Counted from the first letter of the stretch, positions 26,194-35,669 are shown. The stretch: DNA of 64,000 nucleotides from Primorskyibacter flagellatus (GCF_900176485.1 NZ_FWYD01000008.1:56482-120481); one strand, 5' to 3'. Numbers and translations are program-made. The notes: a model not told the origin generated them from the letters alone.

Positions 26194-27486
26194 TCAGTTC
26201 ATCGTCGTCGGCAGGAACATCACGATGGCCGGGAAAGCGATCAGCAGAACCAGCCGGATGATGTCTGCTGCCACGAAAGGCAGTACGCCCTTGAAGATTT
26301 TGGGCAAGGAAACCTCTCGCGCGATGGAGTTGATGACAAAGACATTCATGCCCACGGGCGGTGTGATCAGGCCAAGTTCCACCGTCATCACGATGATGAC
26401 GCCGAACCAGATCGGATCAAACCCCAACTGAATAATCACCGGATAGACGATGGGCACCAACAGGATGATCATCGCCATGGCATCCAGAATACAGCCCATC
26501 AGCACAAAGAAAATCAGGATCAGCGTCAACGTGCCATAGGTGCCGATATCCATCGCCACAAGCCACGCGGTGATCTTCTGCGGCGTCTGGGTGATCGCAA
26601 GGAAATAGCCAAACAGGATGGCGCCGATCAGGATGGTATAAATCGCCACAGATGTCCGCAGCGCCTCGACCAGACTGTCCATCAATTGTCGTGCGTTCAG
26701 CCGCCCCCTCGCGATGCCGATAAGTGCTGTCAGGAAGGACCCGACGGCGGCGGCCTCTGTCGCGGTGGCGAGGCCAAAGTAAATGGACCCGATGATGGCG
26801 ACAAACAGCAGCATCACCGCCCACACACCCGATAGGGACCGCACCGCCTCGCCCAGATCAAAGCGCTTTCCCGGCGGCAGGACACGACCATAGGCGACGC
26901 GCACGGCGACCATATACATTACGATTGCCAGCAGCCCCGGCCCGATGCCCGCAATGAACAGCGTGCCAATATCCTGTTCGGTGATGAATCCGTAAACGGC
27001 CAGCACGACCGAGGGCGGGATCAGGATGCCAAGCGTGCCACCCGCCGCGATGACGCCGGTGGCCACCTCATCCGGGTAGCCTTCACGGCGCATCTCCGGC
27101 AAGGCGATCTTGGTCATCGTGGCGGCCGTGGCGACGGATGATCCGCAGATCGCGGCGAAGCCCGCGCAGGCCCCGATGGTCGAGAAGGCCATGCCACCGC
27201 GAAAGCCGCCGAGCCATTTCTGGCCAGTGCGGAACAGCTCGCGGCTCATGCCGGAATTGGTGGCCAAAACGCCCATCAGCACGAAGAACGGGATCAGCGA
27301 CAGATTGAAATCGGTGATCGTGCGAATGGGCGATTGCGCCAGCACTGACAGCGCAGGCCCCCAGCCGACGACCGACGCAAAGCCGCCGATGCCGACGATC
27401 CCCATGGCGATGCCGATGGGAACACGCAGGATCATCATCACGAAAAGAGCGACGAAGCCGCCAATGGCAAGAAAGTCGGAACTCAT
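26194..27486 (-). CDS. TRAP transporter large permease (DctM family)
   Basis: This 430-residue protein of the DctM type has about eleven to twelve hydrophobic segments, with the family landmarks GACAGFAAICGSSVATAATM, GTLGILIPPSVVLAVYG and ELGLITPPVGMNVFVI. It forms the ion-coupled translocation channel with the DctQ subunit. The start at 27486 lies one base after the dctQ stop. Together with the binding protein at 28089-29105 it imports an organic acid; the neighbouring CoA ligase suggests an aromatic or hydroxycinnamic acid. Confidence 0.93.
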   Translation of the reverse strand: MSSDFLAIGGFVALFVMMILRVPIGIAMGIVGIGGFASVVGWGPALSVLAQSPIRTITDFNLSLIPFFVLMGVLATNSGMSRELFRTGQKWLGGFRGGMAFSTIGACAGFAAICGSSVATAATMTKIALPEMRREGYPDEVATGVIAAGGTLGILIPPSVVLAVYGFITEQDIGTLFIAGIGPGLLAIVMYMVAVRVAYGRVLPPGKRFDLGEAVRSLSGVWAVMLLFVAIIGSIYFGLATATEAAAVGSFLTALIGIARGRLNARQLMDSLVEALRTSVAIYTILIGAILFGYFLAITQTPQKITAWLVAMDIGTYGTLTLILIFFVLMGCILDAMAMIILLVPIVYPVIIQLGFDPIWFGVIIVMTVELGLITPPVGMNVFVINSIAREVSLPKIFKGVLPFVAADIIRLVLLIAFPAIVMFLPTTMN

Positions 27487-27487
27487 A

Positions 27488-28027
27488 TCAAACAGCACCC
27501 CTATCATCCGGATCGCCCACATCAGCGCTGTCAAAATGGTCCAACGTGCCGCGCCCCGACACAACGAGGATCAGCCGCGCCACAATCGCCGGAATGGACA
27601 CCAGTACCCCGGCCCAAATCAGGGCCATCACCGGCCAGGCAGGCAGGCGCAGGTCCATCGTGGATTCGCCCGACGTGGCGGCACCCACGACCCGTCCGAA
27701 CATTTTCCAGCACAGCACCACGGTGAAAATCAGCAGCAGCGTCCAGGCAAAGGCATCAATCCAACGGCGTATGCCCGGTCCGGCTATCTCTGCCAAAATG
27801 TCCACCTTGATGTGGCTGCCGCGATAACCGACGCTGGCAAAGCCCCACATGATTGCAGCCCCCAGCAACAGGCGGCCCAGATCAAATGCGTCGGGCAGCG
27901 GATAGGCAAAAAGATACCGGCTGATGGCGGAGATCACCACCAGCACGGTGACCAGCGCCATCAATGCGCCCGCGACCATTTCGATGCCAAGCGAGATCCG
28001 GTCCAGTGCGTGTTGAAATTTCAGCAT
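27488..28027 (-). CDS. TRAP transporter small permease (DctQ family)
   Basis: This 179-residue membrane protein with four hydrophobic segments is typical of DctQ. The first segment is GALMALVTVLVVISAISRYLF, and the conserved region GFASVGYRGSHIKVDILAE lies in the loop after the second. It pairs with the DctM protein downstream. A hairpin with a U-run sits between it and the binding-protein gene. Confidence 0.9.
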   Translation of the reverse strand: MLKFQHALDRISLGIEMVAGALMALVTVLVVISAISRYLFAYPLPDAFDLGRLLLGAAIMWGFASVGYRGSHIKVDILAEIAGPGIRRWIDAFAWTLLLIFTVVLCWKMFGRVVGAATSGESTMDLRLPAWPVMALIWAGVLVSIPAIVARLILVVSGRGTLDHFDSADVGDPDDRGAV

Positions 28028-28032
28028 GGGGT

Positions 28033-28067
28033 CAAAAAGGGGCGTTGCACCGATCAGCGCAACGCCC
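28033..28067 (-). terminator. Hairpin between dctP and dctQ (likely partial terminator)
   Basis: GGGCGTTGC (28040-28048) pairs with GCAACGCCC (28059-28067). On the minus strand it is followed by CCTTTTTGA, giving a terminator-like structure inside the operon. Such structures commonly let more binding protein be made than permease. Confidence 0.65.
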
Positions 28068-28088
28068 GCTCTCCTTAAAGAATGGGGG

Positions 28089-29105
28089 TCAGAACTTTGC
28101 GTCGTGCTCTTCGAGCTTGCTTATATAGCTGTCATAGACCGCCTGCGCATCTACACCCGCCTTGGTCGCGTCTTCTTTCCACTGATCCACCAGCGGCGCG
28201 GCAGCGTCCTGCCACATCGTCACCTGTTCTTCGGTGGGCACGTTGACGGTATGGCTGTCATCTTCCAGCGCCTTGGCGCGCCCCGAGGCTTCGTTCTCGG
28301 CCCAACCTTTGGAAAAACGTGCAGACCATTCAGGAGTACAGTGATCGTCCATCACCTGTTTCAAATCATCCGGCATGGAATCGTAGGTGTTCTTGTTGAT
28401 CAGCAGCAGTTGCGCCGAGACGTAGAACGGCATGTCGAGATGCTGCTTCGCCTCGCTGTCGATCCCGAAGATCCAGATAGAGTTCCACGGGAAGGTGATC
28501 GCATCGGCCGTACCGTTGGCAATGGCTTCGCGCGCCTCTGGGGCAGGCACCTGCACCGGACCGCCGCCCAGCATCGACACGAACCGCGACATGGTGGCAT
28601 GGGCGGGGCGTACGTTCAGGCCCTTAACGTCACCGGGTTCAAGGATCGGCTCTTTGGAATGAAACGTGCCGGGATCATGCGGGTTGGCGAGACAGAATTT
28701 GACATCCGCCATCTCTGTCTCGGCAATCGGCGCGTACCATTCGTGCATCGCCTGCGCGCCGCGCTCGGCATTGTCCATGTGGAACGGAATCTCGATCAGG
28801 CTATAGACCGGAAAACGGCCCGCCTGATAGCCGGGGTTCACATAACCGATATCGGCAATGCCGTCGCGCGTCATGTCGTAGTGGTCAGGTGCCGCGCCAA
28901 GTTGCTGGGACGGAAAGATCGTCACGCCAATGCGCCCGCCCGAGGCCTCGCTCAGCGACTGGGCCCATGGCTCGATACCGAGCGTCTGAACCGGATGGGT
29001 CGCCGGCAACCAATTGGCAATCCGAAGGTTGATTTCCTGCGCGGTTGCACCCCCAGCAAGCCCCGCCAACGCCGCAGTCGCGCCAAGCAATGTTCTGAGT
29101 TTCAT
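28089..29105 (-). CDS. TRAP transporter solute-binding protein (DctP family)
   Basis: This 338-residue periplasmic protein has a signal peptide ending near residue 22 (LAGLAGGATAQ). The DctP fold follows: NLRIANWLPATHPVQ, FPSQQLGAAPDHYDMTRDG, a GLNVRPAHA segment carrying the Arg that usually holds a carboxylate, and NGTADAITFPWNS. Ligands of this family are mostly carboxylates. It is the first gene of the dctPQM operon, next to a frameshifted feruloyl-CoA-synthase-like gene, which suggests a phenylpropanoid or other aromatic acid ligand by inference. Confidence 0.92.
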   Translation of the reverse strand: MKLRTLLGATAALAGLAGGATAQEINLRIANWLPATHPVQTLGIEPWAQSLSEASGGRIGVTIFPSQQLGAAPDHYDMTRDGIADIGYVNPGYQAGRFPVYSLIEIPFHMDNAERGAQAMHEWYAPIAETEMADVKFCLANPHDPGTFHSKEPILEPGDVKGLNVRPAHATMSRFVSMLGGGPVQVPAPEAREAIANGTADAITFPWNSIWIFGIDSEAKQHLDMPFYVSAQLLLINKNTYDSMPDDLKQVMDDHCTPEWSARFSKGWAENEASGRAKALEDDSHTVNVPTEEQVTMWQDAAAPLVDQWKEDATKAGVDAQAVYDSYISKLEEHDAKF

Positions 29106-29190
29106 AAAATTCCTCCCTTTAAGTGATGTGCCGCCTTTTGGCGTGCCTTTGTTCAGACGTTGCCCGGCTGTCCGGGCAGTGCCAAGTGAT

Positions 29191-31034
29191 TTATGCCGCG
29201 CGTCCGTTATCCGGTCGGATGACCTGTGGATCGCCGCTGTAAAGCGTGGCCAGCAGATCCTGCCGGTGGTGCAGCACGGCGCGCTGGTTCACGGAACCCT
29301 TGTCCGTGACTTCGCCTCTGTCCAGATCCAGCGGGTCGGCCATCACGATGACATGGGTGATGCATGACGCCGATCCGGTCGAAGCCGTAACATGGGACGC
29401 TGGCCTTCGGCCCACTGCGGACCGCACTCCGGGATGCGCCAGCACCTCGACCTCGGCCTCGGTCTCGGCGTCAGGCGCAAGCGCGCGCAGCCGCAGCCAG
29501 AACGGCACCAGCAATGCGCCCGGTTCTGCCTCGTTCTCGCCGGTGATGACGGCATCGCGCACGACGCCCCCCAACTGGTCCAACAGCTTTGCCCGCAGCG
29601 CACCGACGGCCAGCCAGGTTCCGGTGCCAGTTTGAAATTCTCGGCAATGCGCCTATCGAAAAAGAACCCGCGTTCGGGCATACCGGCTTCGGCATAACGC
29701 ACCGCGTCGCCCAAACGGTAAAACCCTTCCTCGTCGAATGCCGCCGCCGTCAATGCCGGATTGCGCCAATAACCGGGCGTGATGTTGGGGCCGCGCAGAC
29801 GTAGCTCCAGCTTGTCGTCCGCTGGCATCAGCTTCATCTCGACGCCTTGTGCAGAAATGCCGACATTGCCCGGCCGTGCCTGGGGTTGCGTACAATAAAG
29901 CGAGAACGGCCCGGTCTCGGTCGCGCCCAGCCCGGTGGTCATCAGGACCTGAGCGCCCCGCATCTCTTGTGACAGTTCGACAAGCCGGTCCCATGTGTGT
30001 TGCGCCAATCCCGCCCCGGCATACATCAGCATGTTCAGACGGCTGAAGAAATTCTCGCGTAACTGGGCGTCGTCCTCCATTGCGTGAACCAGAAGCTCGA
30101 CCCCGGCAGGTACGTTAAAGAACCATGTCGGCGCGATTTCCCTGAGGTTGCGGAGCGTTTCGGCCATGCCATCGGGGCTGGGGCGTCCATGGTCAATGTA
30201 ATAGGTGCCGCCGTTATAAAGCGGCATGTTGAACAACTTGTTGCCGCTCGCGGTGTGGTTCCAAGGTGCCCAGTCCACCAGCACCGGCGGCTCGTCCGCC
30301 ATGAAGGCGAAGCAATCGCGCACCTGTTGTTGATTGGCACACCGCATCCGATGTGTCCGGATCACCGGCTTGGGACTGCCTGTCGTGCCCGATGTGAACA
30401 GGAACTTTGCCACTGTATCGGGTGTGACGGCAGCATGCGCCTGTGCCACAGCCTCTGTCGGGCGGGTGGCGACGACGTTGTCCCACAGGCGGACCGCGCG
30501 CCCCGCGAACGGGTCCGTCACACAAACGACCGGAATAGAAGCAGGCACAGCAGCCTCGATTGCTGTCCGATATTCGGATCCCGACTGGGTGAACACCAAG
30601 CCCGGCGTGATTTGTCCAATAACCGCGCGCAGTTTTTCGTGATCGGTCGAGACCAACGAATAGGCGGGTGAGATCGCCGCCGATGCGATCCCCACATGCT
30701 GCGCAGCCAAAGCCATGATCGCGTGTTCAAGCGAGTTCCGCGACAGGATCAGCAACGGCCGCTCGACCGACAGATCAGCGTCCAGCAGCATCTGCCCGAC
30801 GCGTGTCACGACATTGCGAAGCTCAGCGTAGCTGACCCGCAGCCAGTCACCATCCGCGCCACGCTCTGCCATCCAGGTCCGCTCCGGCGCGACGTCGGCC
30901 CAATGTGCAATGCACGCTGTAATAGCCTCCGGATACGCCCTGAGAGGATCAACCCGGCGGATCAAAATACTGCCATCCGCGCGCGTCTTGCTTTCAAGAA
31001 CGGGTGCCCATACCTTTGGTTTGCGGATGTTCAT
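29191..31034 (-). pseudogene. Feruloyl-CoA synthase-like AMP-dependent ligase, frameshifted
   Basis: From ATG at 31034 the protein reads as an ANL ligase: the nucleotide loop FLFTSGTTGSPKP at residues 211-223, the FCS-like YNGGTYYIDHGRPSPDG, and MTTGLGATETGP. After FKLA (near residue 468) the frame is lost. Inserting one base between 29625 and 29626 restores the expected FKLATGTWLAVGALR and carries on in the other frame to the stop at 29191, giving a normal length of about 614 residues. The enzyme would activate ferulate or a related hydroxycinnamate with CoA. As written it lacks a proper C-terminal lid. A genuine mutation or a sequencing error are both possible. Confidence 0.82.
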
Positions 31035-31178
31035 GGTGTTGCTGATCGCACCCTCCCACGGCGGTCGGCGAAACTTGTTCACATCGAAACAAAATCCGCA
31101 ACACAAAGCAAGGACGAAGGCGATCTGCGTTACTTTGCACATATACTTGGCCGCCACGGCAGCACACTCGCAGGAGAC

Positions 31179-31646
31179 ATGAGTATAAAACAGCCCCCCG
31201 ACCCACCCAAAGACGGGAATGAAATCGACCTCGGACGGCTTGGCACGTCATTCGGCTTTGTGATGAGGATGGCACAGGTTGAAGTGTTCGAAACTTTTTT
31301 TGAGAACCTGTCACAATATGGGCTGAAACCGGGTGAATTTTCCGTGCTTTGGCTGCTGTATGAAAACCCCGGCATCCGACAGGGGGCGTTGGCGAACCGG
31401 TTGCGGATCAAGCGGCCCCACATGACCAAGCTGATTCAGCATTTCGAAGAGCGCGGACTGATCGTCCGGTCCGTCCCTGACAATGACCGGCGCGGCATGG
31501 AACTGCGCCTGACCGCCAAAGGCCGCAGGTTTGTCGATGACCGGCAAGAGGCGTTTTTCACCCATACCGAACATGAGCTGGACCGGCTCAGCGATGAGGA
31601 GGCGAAGCAGCTGATCCGCCTGTTGCGCAAATATTTGCAACTATAG
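31179..31646 (+). CDS. MarR family transcriptional regulator
   Basis: This 155-residue winged-helix protein has the MarR core at about residues 45-130: GLKPGEFSVLWLLYENPG, RQGALANRLRIKRPHMTKLI (recognition helix) and the wing VRSVPDNDRRGMELRLT. The CAGGAG site fixes the ATG at 31179. It is divergent from the feruloyl-CoA-synthase-like gene 144 bases away. MarR proteins controlling hydroxycinnamate catabolism are commonly placed like this and respond to the CoA thioester; that link is inference. Confidence 0.9.
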   Translation: MSIKQPPDPPKDGNEIDLGRLGTSFGFVMRMAQVEVFETFFENLSQYGLKPGEFSVLWLLYENPGIRQGALANRLRIKRPHMTKLIQHFEERGLIVRSVPDNDRRGMELRLTAKGRRFVDDRQEAFFTHTEHELDRLSDEEAKQLIRLLRKYLQL

Positions 31647-31655
31647 CCCAGCCCC

Positions 31656-32444
31656 TTACTTGCGGGCCAGAAGCTTGCCGAGATTGACCAGAACAAAGAC
31701 CAACGCCGCCGCGCAGACAATGGCAGGACCGGCGGGCGCATCGACGTGGTAGGCCCCCCAAAGCCCGCCGGCGACGGATAGCACCGCAATCACCAGCGCC
31801 ACGGCGGCCATCGCCTCGGGCGTGCGGACAAGCGGCCGTGCGGCGGCGGCGGGCACGATCAGAAGCGCGCCGATCAGAAGCGCGCCCACGACCTTGATCG
31901 CCACGGCCACCACCACGGCAAGCGCCAGCGCCATGCCCATATGGATACGCCCCGGATCTATACCGCTGGCGCGCGCCAGATCCGCGCCCATCGTCGCAGT
32001 CAGCAGGTCAGACCATTTCCACGCCAGCAGCCCCAACACCAGCACTGCGCCGCCCCAGATCACCGCCAGGTCGCCGCGCCCCACTGCCAGGATGTCACCG
32101 AACAGATAGGCTGAAAGCTCAACCCGCCCGCCGACCAGGCTGACCGCGACCAGGCCAACCGCCAGCGCGGAATGCGCCACCACGCCCAGCAACGTATCCA
32201 CAGCCTGCCCGCGCCCCGACAGAGCCGTGACCGTCACCGCCGTCAGCAACGCCACCGACAGCGCGCCGGCGAAAACAGAGATCGACAGCATCAATGACAG
32301 CGCCACACCAAGGATCGCCGCATGGGCCGTGGCGTCCCCGAAATAGGCCATGCGGCGCCAGACCACGAAACATCCCAGCGGTGCCGCGGCCAAGGCCACG
32401 CCCAATCCCGCCAGCGCCGCGCGCACCATGAAATCATCCAGCAT
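31656..32444 (-). CDS. znuB: Zinc ABC transporter permease ZnuB
   Basis: This 262-residue integral membrane protein of the ABC-3 family has about eight hydrophobic segments, starting MLDDFMVRAALAGLGVALAA. The cytoplasmic contact region WRRMAYFGDATAHAAILGVAL and the segment VGALLIGALLIVPAAAARPL are characteristic of metal ABC permeases. Its ATG overlaps the znuC stop by one base (TGATG). With ZnuA and ZnuC it imports zinc. Confidence 0.94.
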   Translation of the reverse strand: MLDDFMVRAALAGLGVALAAAPLGCFVVWRRMAYFGDATAHAAILGVALSLMLSISVFAGALSVALLTAVTVTALSGRGQAVDTLLGVVAHSALAVGLVAVSLVGGRVELSAYLFGDILAVGRGDLAVIWGGAVLVLGLLAWKWSDLLTATMGADLARASGIDPGRIHMGMALALAVVVAVAIKVVGALLIGALLIVPAAAARPLVRTPEAMAAVALVIAVLSVAGGLWGAYHVDAPAGPAIVCAAALVFVLVNLGKLLARK

Positions 32445-33193
32445 CAATGCGCCTCTTCATGCGAATGGTTGTGGTCATGGTCGTGGTCGTGCCGGTGCGA
32501 ATGTTCGTGCCGGTACAGCGCCAATGCGCCTTGCGTCCCGCTGCCGAACAAAGCGCGGTATTCCGGCGCGCTTGCCACGACTTCTGGCGTGCCGTGACAG
32601 CATACATGTCCGTTGAGACAAATCACCCGGTCACTGGCGCTCATCACCACATGCAGCTCGTGACTGACCATCAAAATGGCGCAGCCCAGATCGGTGCGGA
32701 TGTCCTCGATCAACCGGTAGAAGGCGGCGGACCCCAGTTGATCCAGCCCCTGTGTCGGCTCGTCCAGCAGCAGGATCTGCGGATCGGCCAGCAGCGCGCG
32801 CGCCAGAACCACGCGCTGAAGCTGCCCGCCCGAAAGGTCCGCCAATTGCCGAGCCTCAAGGCCGGCCGCCCCGGTCCGTTCCAACGCAGCGGCCGTCTTT
32901 CGTGGCGTCGCGCGCACCGGCAAATTCAAAAACCGCCGCGCCGTCATGGGAAGCGTCGGGTCGATTTGCAGCTTTTGCGGCACATAGCCCAGCCGCAGCC
33001 CCTGCGCCCGCGTCACTCGGCCCGCCGATATTGGCACGGCACCGATCAGCGCCCGCAGCAGGGTGGACTTGCCCGATCCGTTGGGGCCAACCACGGTGAC
33101 GATCTCGCGTGGGGAGATGTCGAAATCTACCCCGCTCAGCACGGTTTGCGCGCCCAACCGGACGGCCAGCCCACGCGCCTCGATCAGGCTCAT
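32444..33193 (-). CDS. znuC: Zinc ABC transporter ATPase ZnuC
   Basis: This 249-residue ABC ATPase has Walker A GPNGSGKST at residues 36-44, the signature LSGGQLQRVVLARAL, Walker B ILLLDEPTQGLD and the switch His in ILMVSHELHVV. The last 20 residues are His-rich (RHEHSHRHDHDHDHNHSHEE), a probable zinc-binding tail. Its start overlaps the zur stop by 4 bases and its stop overlaps the znuB start, so zur-znuC-znuB is one tightly coupled operon. Confidence 0.95.
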   Translation of the reverse strand: MSLIEARGLAVRLGAQTVLSGVDFDISPREIVTVVGPNGSGKSTLLRALIGAVPISAGRVTRAQGLRLGYVPQKLQIDPTLPMTARRFLNLPVRATPRKTAAALERTGAAGLEARQLADLSGGQLQRVVLARALLADPQILLLDEPTQGLDQLGSAAFYRLIEDIRTDLGCAILMVSHELHVVMSASDRVICLNGHVCCHGTPEVVASAPEYRALFGSGTQGALALYRHEHSHRHDHDHDHNHSHEEAH

Positions 33194-33672
33194 GCAGGGG
33201 CCTTTTCGGCGCAGGACGGACAGACACCCTCAGCCTCGACGACCAGTTTTTCGACCTGAAACCCGATCTCGCGGGCCGCGCGTCCCAACACCCGGCTGAC
33301 CCGCCCCGAAGGCGATTCGGCCACGGCGTTGCACCCGCGACAGATCAGAAAGGCAGGGATGTGCTGCTTGCCAAGATGGGCGCAGCCGACAAAGGCATTC
33401 AGCCGCTCGATCCGGTGAGCAAACCCGTTTGTGACAAGAAAATCCAGCGCCCGATAAGCCACCGGCGGCTGCGTTCCCAGCCCTTCGGCACGCAGATGTT
33501 CAAGGATTTCATACGCCCCAAGTGCACGGTGCTTTTCCAGAAGCAGCTCCATCACCCGCTTGCGGACCGGCGTCAGTTGCAGATTCTTCGCAGCACATTG
33601 GGTGCGAAGCTCTTCCAGCCCATCCGTGATGCAGTGTTTATGGTCATGCGCTTCAAATCCGAGTGTTGCCAT
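33190..33672 (-). CDS. zur: Zinc uptake regulator Zur (Fur family)
   Basis: This 160-residue Fur-family repressor starts at ATG 33672 behind AAGGAGG. The DNA-binding domain includes LTPVRKRVMELLLEKHRALG and PPVAYRALDFLVTNGFAHRI. The dimerisation domain has the structural zinc Cys pairs in LICRGCNAV and VCPSCAEK, and a metal-site His/Cys segment FVGCAHLGKQH. It shuts down znu genes when zinc is plentiful. It is the first gene of zur-znuC-znuB and is divergent from znuA across a Zur box. Confidence 0.94.
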   Translation of the reverse strand: MATLGFEAHDHKHCITDGLEELRTQCAAKNLQLTPVRKRVMELLLEKHRALGAYEILEHLRAEGLGTQPPVAYRALDFLVTNGFAHRIERLNAFVGCAHLGKQHIPAFLICRGCNAVAESPSGRVSRVLGRAAREIGFQVEKLVVEAEGVCPSCAEKAPA

Positions 33673-33713
33673 CTGCTGCCTCCTTGCGGTCACCTCCGCG
33701 GTCAGCGCTTGAT

Positions 33714-33730
33714 ATGTTATACTGTTACAT
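33714..33730. promoter_or_regulatory. Zur box between zur and znuA
   Basis: ATGTTATA-C-TGTTACAT is a near-palindrome in the 103-base divergent region. It agrees, with two mismatches in the right half, with the alphaproteobacterial Zur consensus ATGTTATANTATAACAT as I recall it. One site could control both znuA and zur-znuC-znuB. Confidence 0.75.
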
Positions 33731-33774
33731 TTAACAAGAGCCGACTCATAGCTGAAAAATCCGGAGCCGATACG

Positions 33775-34842
33775 ATGCGATCTTTCATTCTGGCCGCCAC
33801 AGTTTTCTGCGGCGCTGCAAATGCCGACGTCCCCGATGTGGTCACCGACATCCTGCCCGTTCAGTCGCTGGCGGCGCAGGTCATGGACGGGCTGGGCACG
33901 CCGGATGTGCTGCTGCGCCCCGGTGCGTCTCCACACGGATACGCGCTGCGCCCGACCGAGGCCCGCGCCCTGCAAGAGGCCGAGCTGGTCTTCTGGGTCG
34001 GTCCTGCGCTGACGCCATGGCTGACGGGTCCGCTGGAAACGCTGTCGGGGGAGGCGTTGCATGTCGCGCTGCTGGACGCCGCCGGAACTGAAGTTCTGCA
34101 GACACGCGAAGGGCCGCTGTTTGAAGCAGAGCATCCTCATGACGACGACGCCCACGCAGATGAGGTTCACGCAGAGGACGCACCCGAGGAAAAATCGCAC
34201 GATGGGCACGCTCACGATGACCATGCGGCGTCGGAACATGCACAGGACGATACGGATCACGGTCACGAGCATGAAGCGCACGGTGACGACGACCATCACG
34301 CGGCGTCGGGCCACACCCATTCCGGCCCCGATCCGCATGCATGGCTCGATCCGTCCAATGCACGGGTTTGGCTGGCAGCTATTGCACAAGCGCTCGGCGA
34401 TGCCGATCCGGACAATGCCGACACCTACCGCGCGAATGCCCAGACGGCGATAGAGGCTCTCGAAGTGCAGGAGCAACACATCGCGGACCGGCTTTCACCG
34501 CTGTCGAAACGATCCTTCACCGTCTATCACGATGCCTTCCAGTATTTCGAACATCGCTTTGGTCTGACGCCTCTGGGTGCCATCGCGATGAACGATGCAT
34601 CGGCACCCGGTCCCGCACGTCTGACAGCGCTGCGCGATCGCCTGACGGATGCCGGCGTGCAGTGCGTGTTCTCGGAGCCGCAATATAACGCGGGCCTTAT
34701 CCGGGCCGTCAGTCCTGAGGGCGCAGCTCATGCGGTGCTTGACCCGTTGGGCGCGGAACTGCCAGCGGGGGCCGGGCTTTATGCGGGACTGCTTGAGGCG
34801 CTCTCCACAACGATCGAAGAGTGTTTGGGCCGCGCACGCTAG
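33775..34842 (+). CDS. znuA: Zinc ABC transporter substrate-binding protein ZnuA
   Basis: This 355-residue periplasmic protein has a signal peptide at residues 1-17 (FILAATVFCGAANA). The cluster A-I fold is interrupted by a long His/Asp/Glu-rich loop (about residues 120-185, for example HDGHAHDDHAASEH), the zinc-collecting loop of ZnuA. Metal-site residues appear in RPGASPHGYALRP, GPDPHAWLDPSN and TVYHDAFQYFEHRFG. It delivers zinc to ZnuB/ZnuC encoded divergently. Confidence 0.95.
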   Translation: MRSFILAATVFCGAANADVPDVVTDILPVQSLAAQVMDGLGTPDVLLRPGASPHGYALRPTEARALQEAELVFWVGPALTPWLTGPLETLSGEALHVALLDAAGTEVLQTREGPLFEAEHPHDDDAHADEVHAEDAPEEKSHDGHAHDDHAASEHAQDDTDHGHEHEAHGDDDHHAASGHTHSGPDPHAWLDPSNARVWLAAIAQALGDADPDNADTYRANAQTAIEALEVQEQHIADRLSPLSKRSFTVYHDAFQYFEHRFGLTPLGAIAMNDASAPGPARLTALRDRLTDAGVQCVFSEPQYNAGLIRAVSPEGAAHAVLDPLGAELPAGAGLYAGLLEALSTTIEECLGRAR

Positions 34843-34863
34843 CGGGCCGTCTTGGGGAACCGA

Positions 34864-34905
34864 TCCGCCATTGGACGCTCCGGGCCTGCGGCGTGCAATG
34901 GCGGA
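34864..34905. terminator. Hairpin between convergent znuA and tauE
   Basis: TCCGCCATTG (34864-34873) pairs with CAATGGCGGA (34896-34905); the enclosed 22 bases can pair further. No clear T-run is present, so termination is plausible but not certain. Confidence 0.5.
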
Positions 34906-34931
34906 TGAACCGGACCACAGGCCGCCGCATG

Positions 34932-35669
34932 TCAGGTCAGCGCGTCCCAGACCAGCTTGACCGCAAGAACGCAGAGCAGCGCCAGGATCGTCTTGTCGAA
35001 AACCTGTTTCGAGATGCGGCGCGCCAGCCATGCGCCCACGGGCATCCCGGCGAGCAGCGGCGCAATGGCGGCAAGGCCCAACAGGATAGTCTGTGAGGAC
35101 ATGATGCCGTACCACAACAACAGCGGAATCTGCACCAACCCCGAGGCCAGAAACAGTGACGTTACTGTCGCAATAAAGTTACGGCGATCCAAACCGGTTG
35201 CATTGAGATAGGTCAGGCTGACCGGCGCGGACAGGCCCGAAATCCCGAACAAGACGCCCGACAAAGCCCCCATCGGCCAAGCCAGGACCGACGCCAGTGC
35301 GAACGACAACGACCAGTCGGGACGCGCCATCCGGAACCCGATATAAAGCAACATGACCGCCGCCACGACCAGCAGCAGCGCCGCAGCGTTCAGGGCGGTC
35401 AGAGCCAGAGTGCCCACCCCTGTCCCCACCGCACCGGCAAGCGCAAACCGCAACGACAGTTTCGGCACGCGCGCGTCGCGGAATTGCCAGACCTGAACGG
35501 CATTCGTCACCACATTGGGGAGCGCGAACACTGCAACCGCGAGCCGGACGTCATAGAGCATTGCGATCAGCGGCACGGCAATCAGCGGTGCCCCTGCCCC
35601 TGTCGCCCCTTTCAGAATCCCGCCCAATGCGAAGGCCAATCCGATCAACAGGAGGCTATTGTCTATCAC
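34932..35669 (-). CDS. TauE/SafE (TSUP) family permease
   Basis: This protein of about 245 residues has seven to eight hydrophobic segments. The family halves begin LLLIGLAFALGGILKGATGAG and LAWPMGALSGVLFGISGLSAP, an internal repeat typical of sulfite-exporter/TauE proteins. Substrates include sulfite, sulfoacetate and other organosulfur anions. GTG at 35669 is preferred because AAAGGT precedes it; an upstream ATG at 35699 lacks a ribosome-binding site. No sulfonate catabolic genes are adjacent. Confidence 0.88.
   Translation of the reverse strand: MIDNSLLLIGLAFALGGILKGATGAGAPLIAVPLIAMLYDVRLAVAVFALPNVVTNAVQVWQFRDARVPKLSLRFALAGAVGTGVGTLALTALNAAALLLVVAAVMLLYIGFRMARPDWSLSFALASVLAWPMGALSGVLFGISGLSAPVSLTYLNATGLDRRNFIATVTSLFLASGLVQIPLLLWYGIMSSQTILLGLAAIAPLLAGMPVGAWLARRISKQVFDKTILALLCVLAVKLVWDALT

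Noticed and set aside
29620..29640. Programmed frameshift in the feruloyl-CoA-synthase-like gene
   Set aside because: No slippery heptamer or downstream structure was seen at the site, and the family is not known for recoding.
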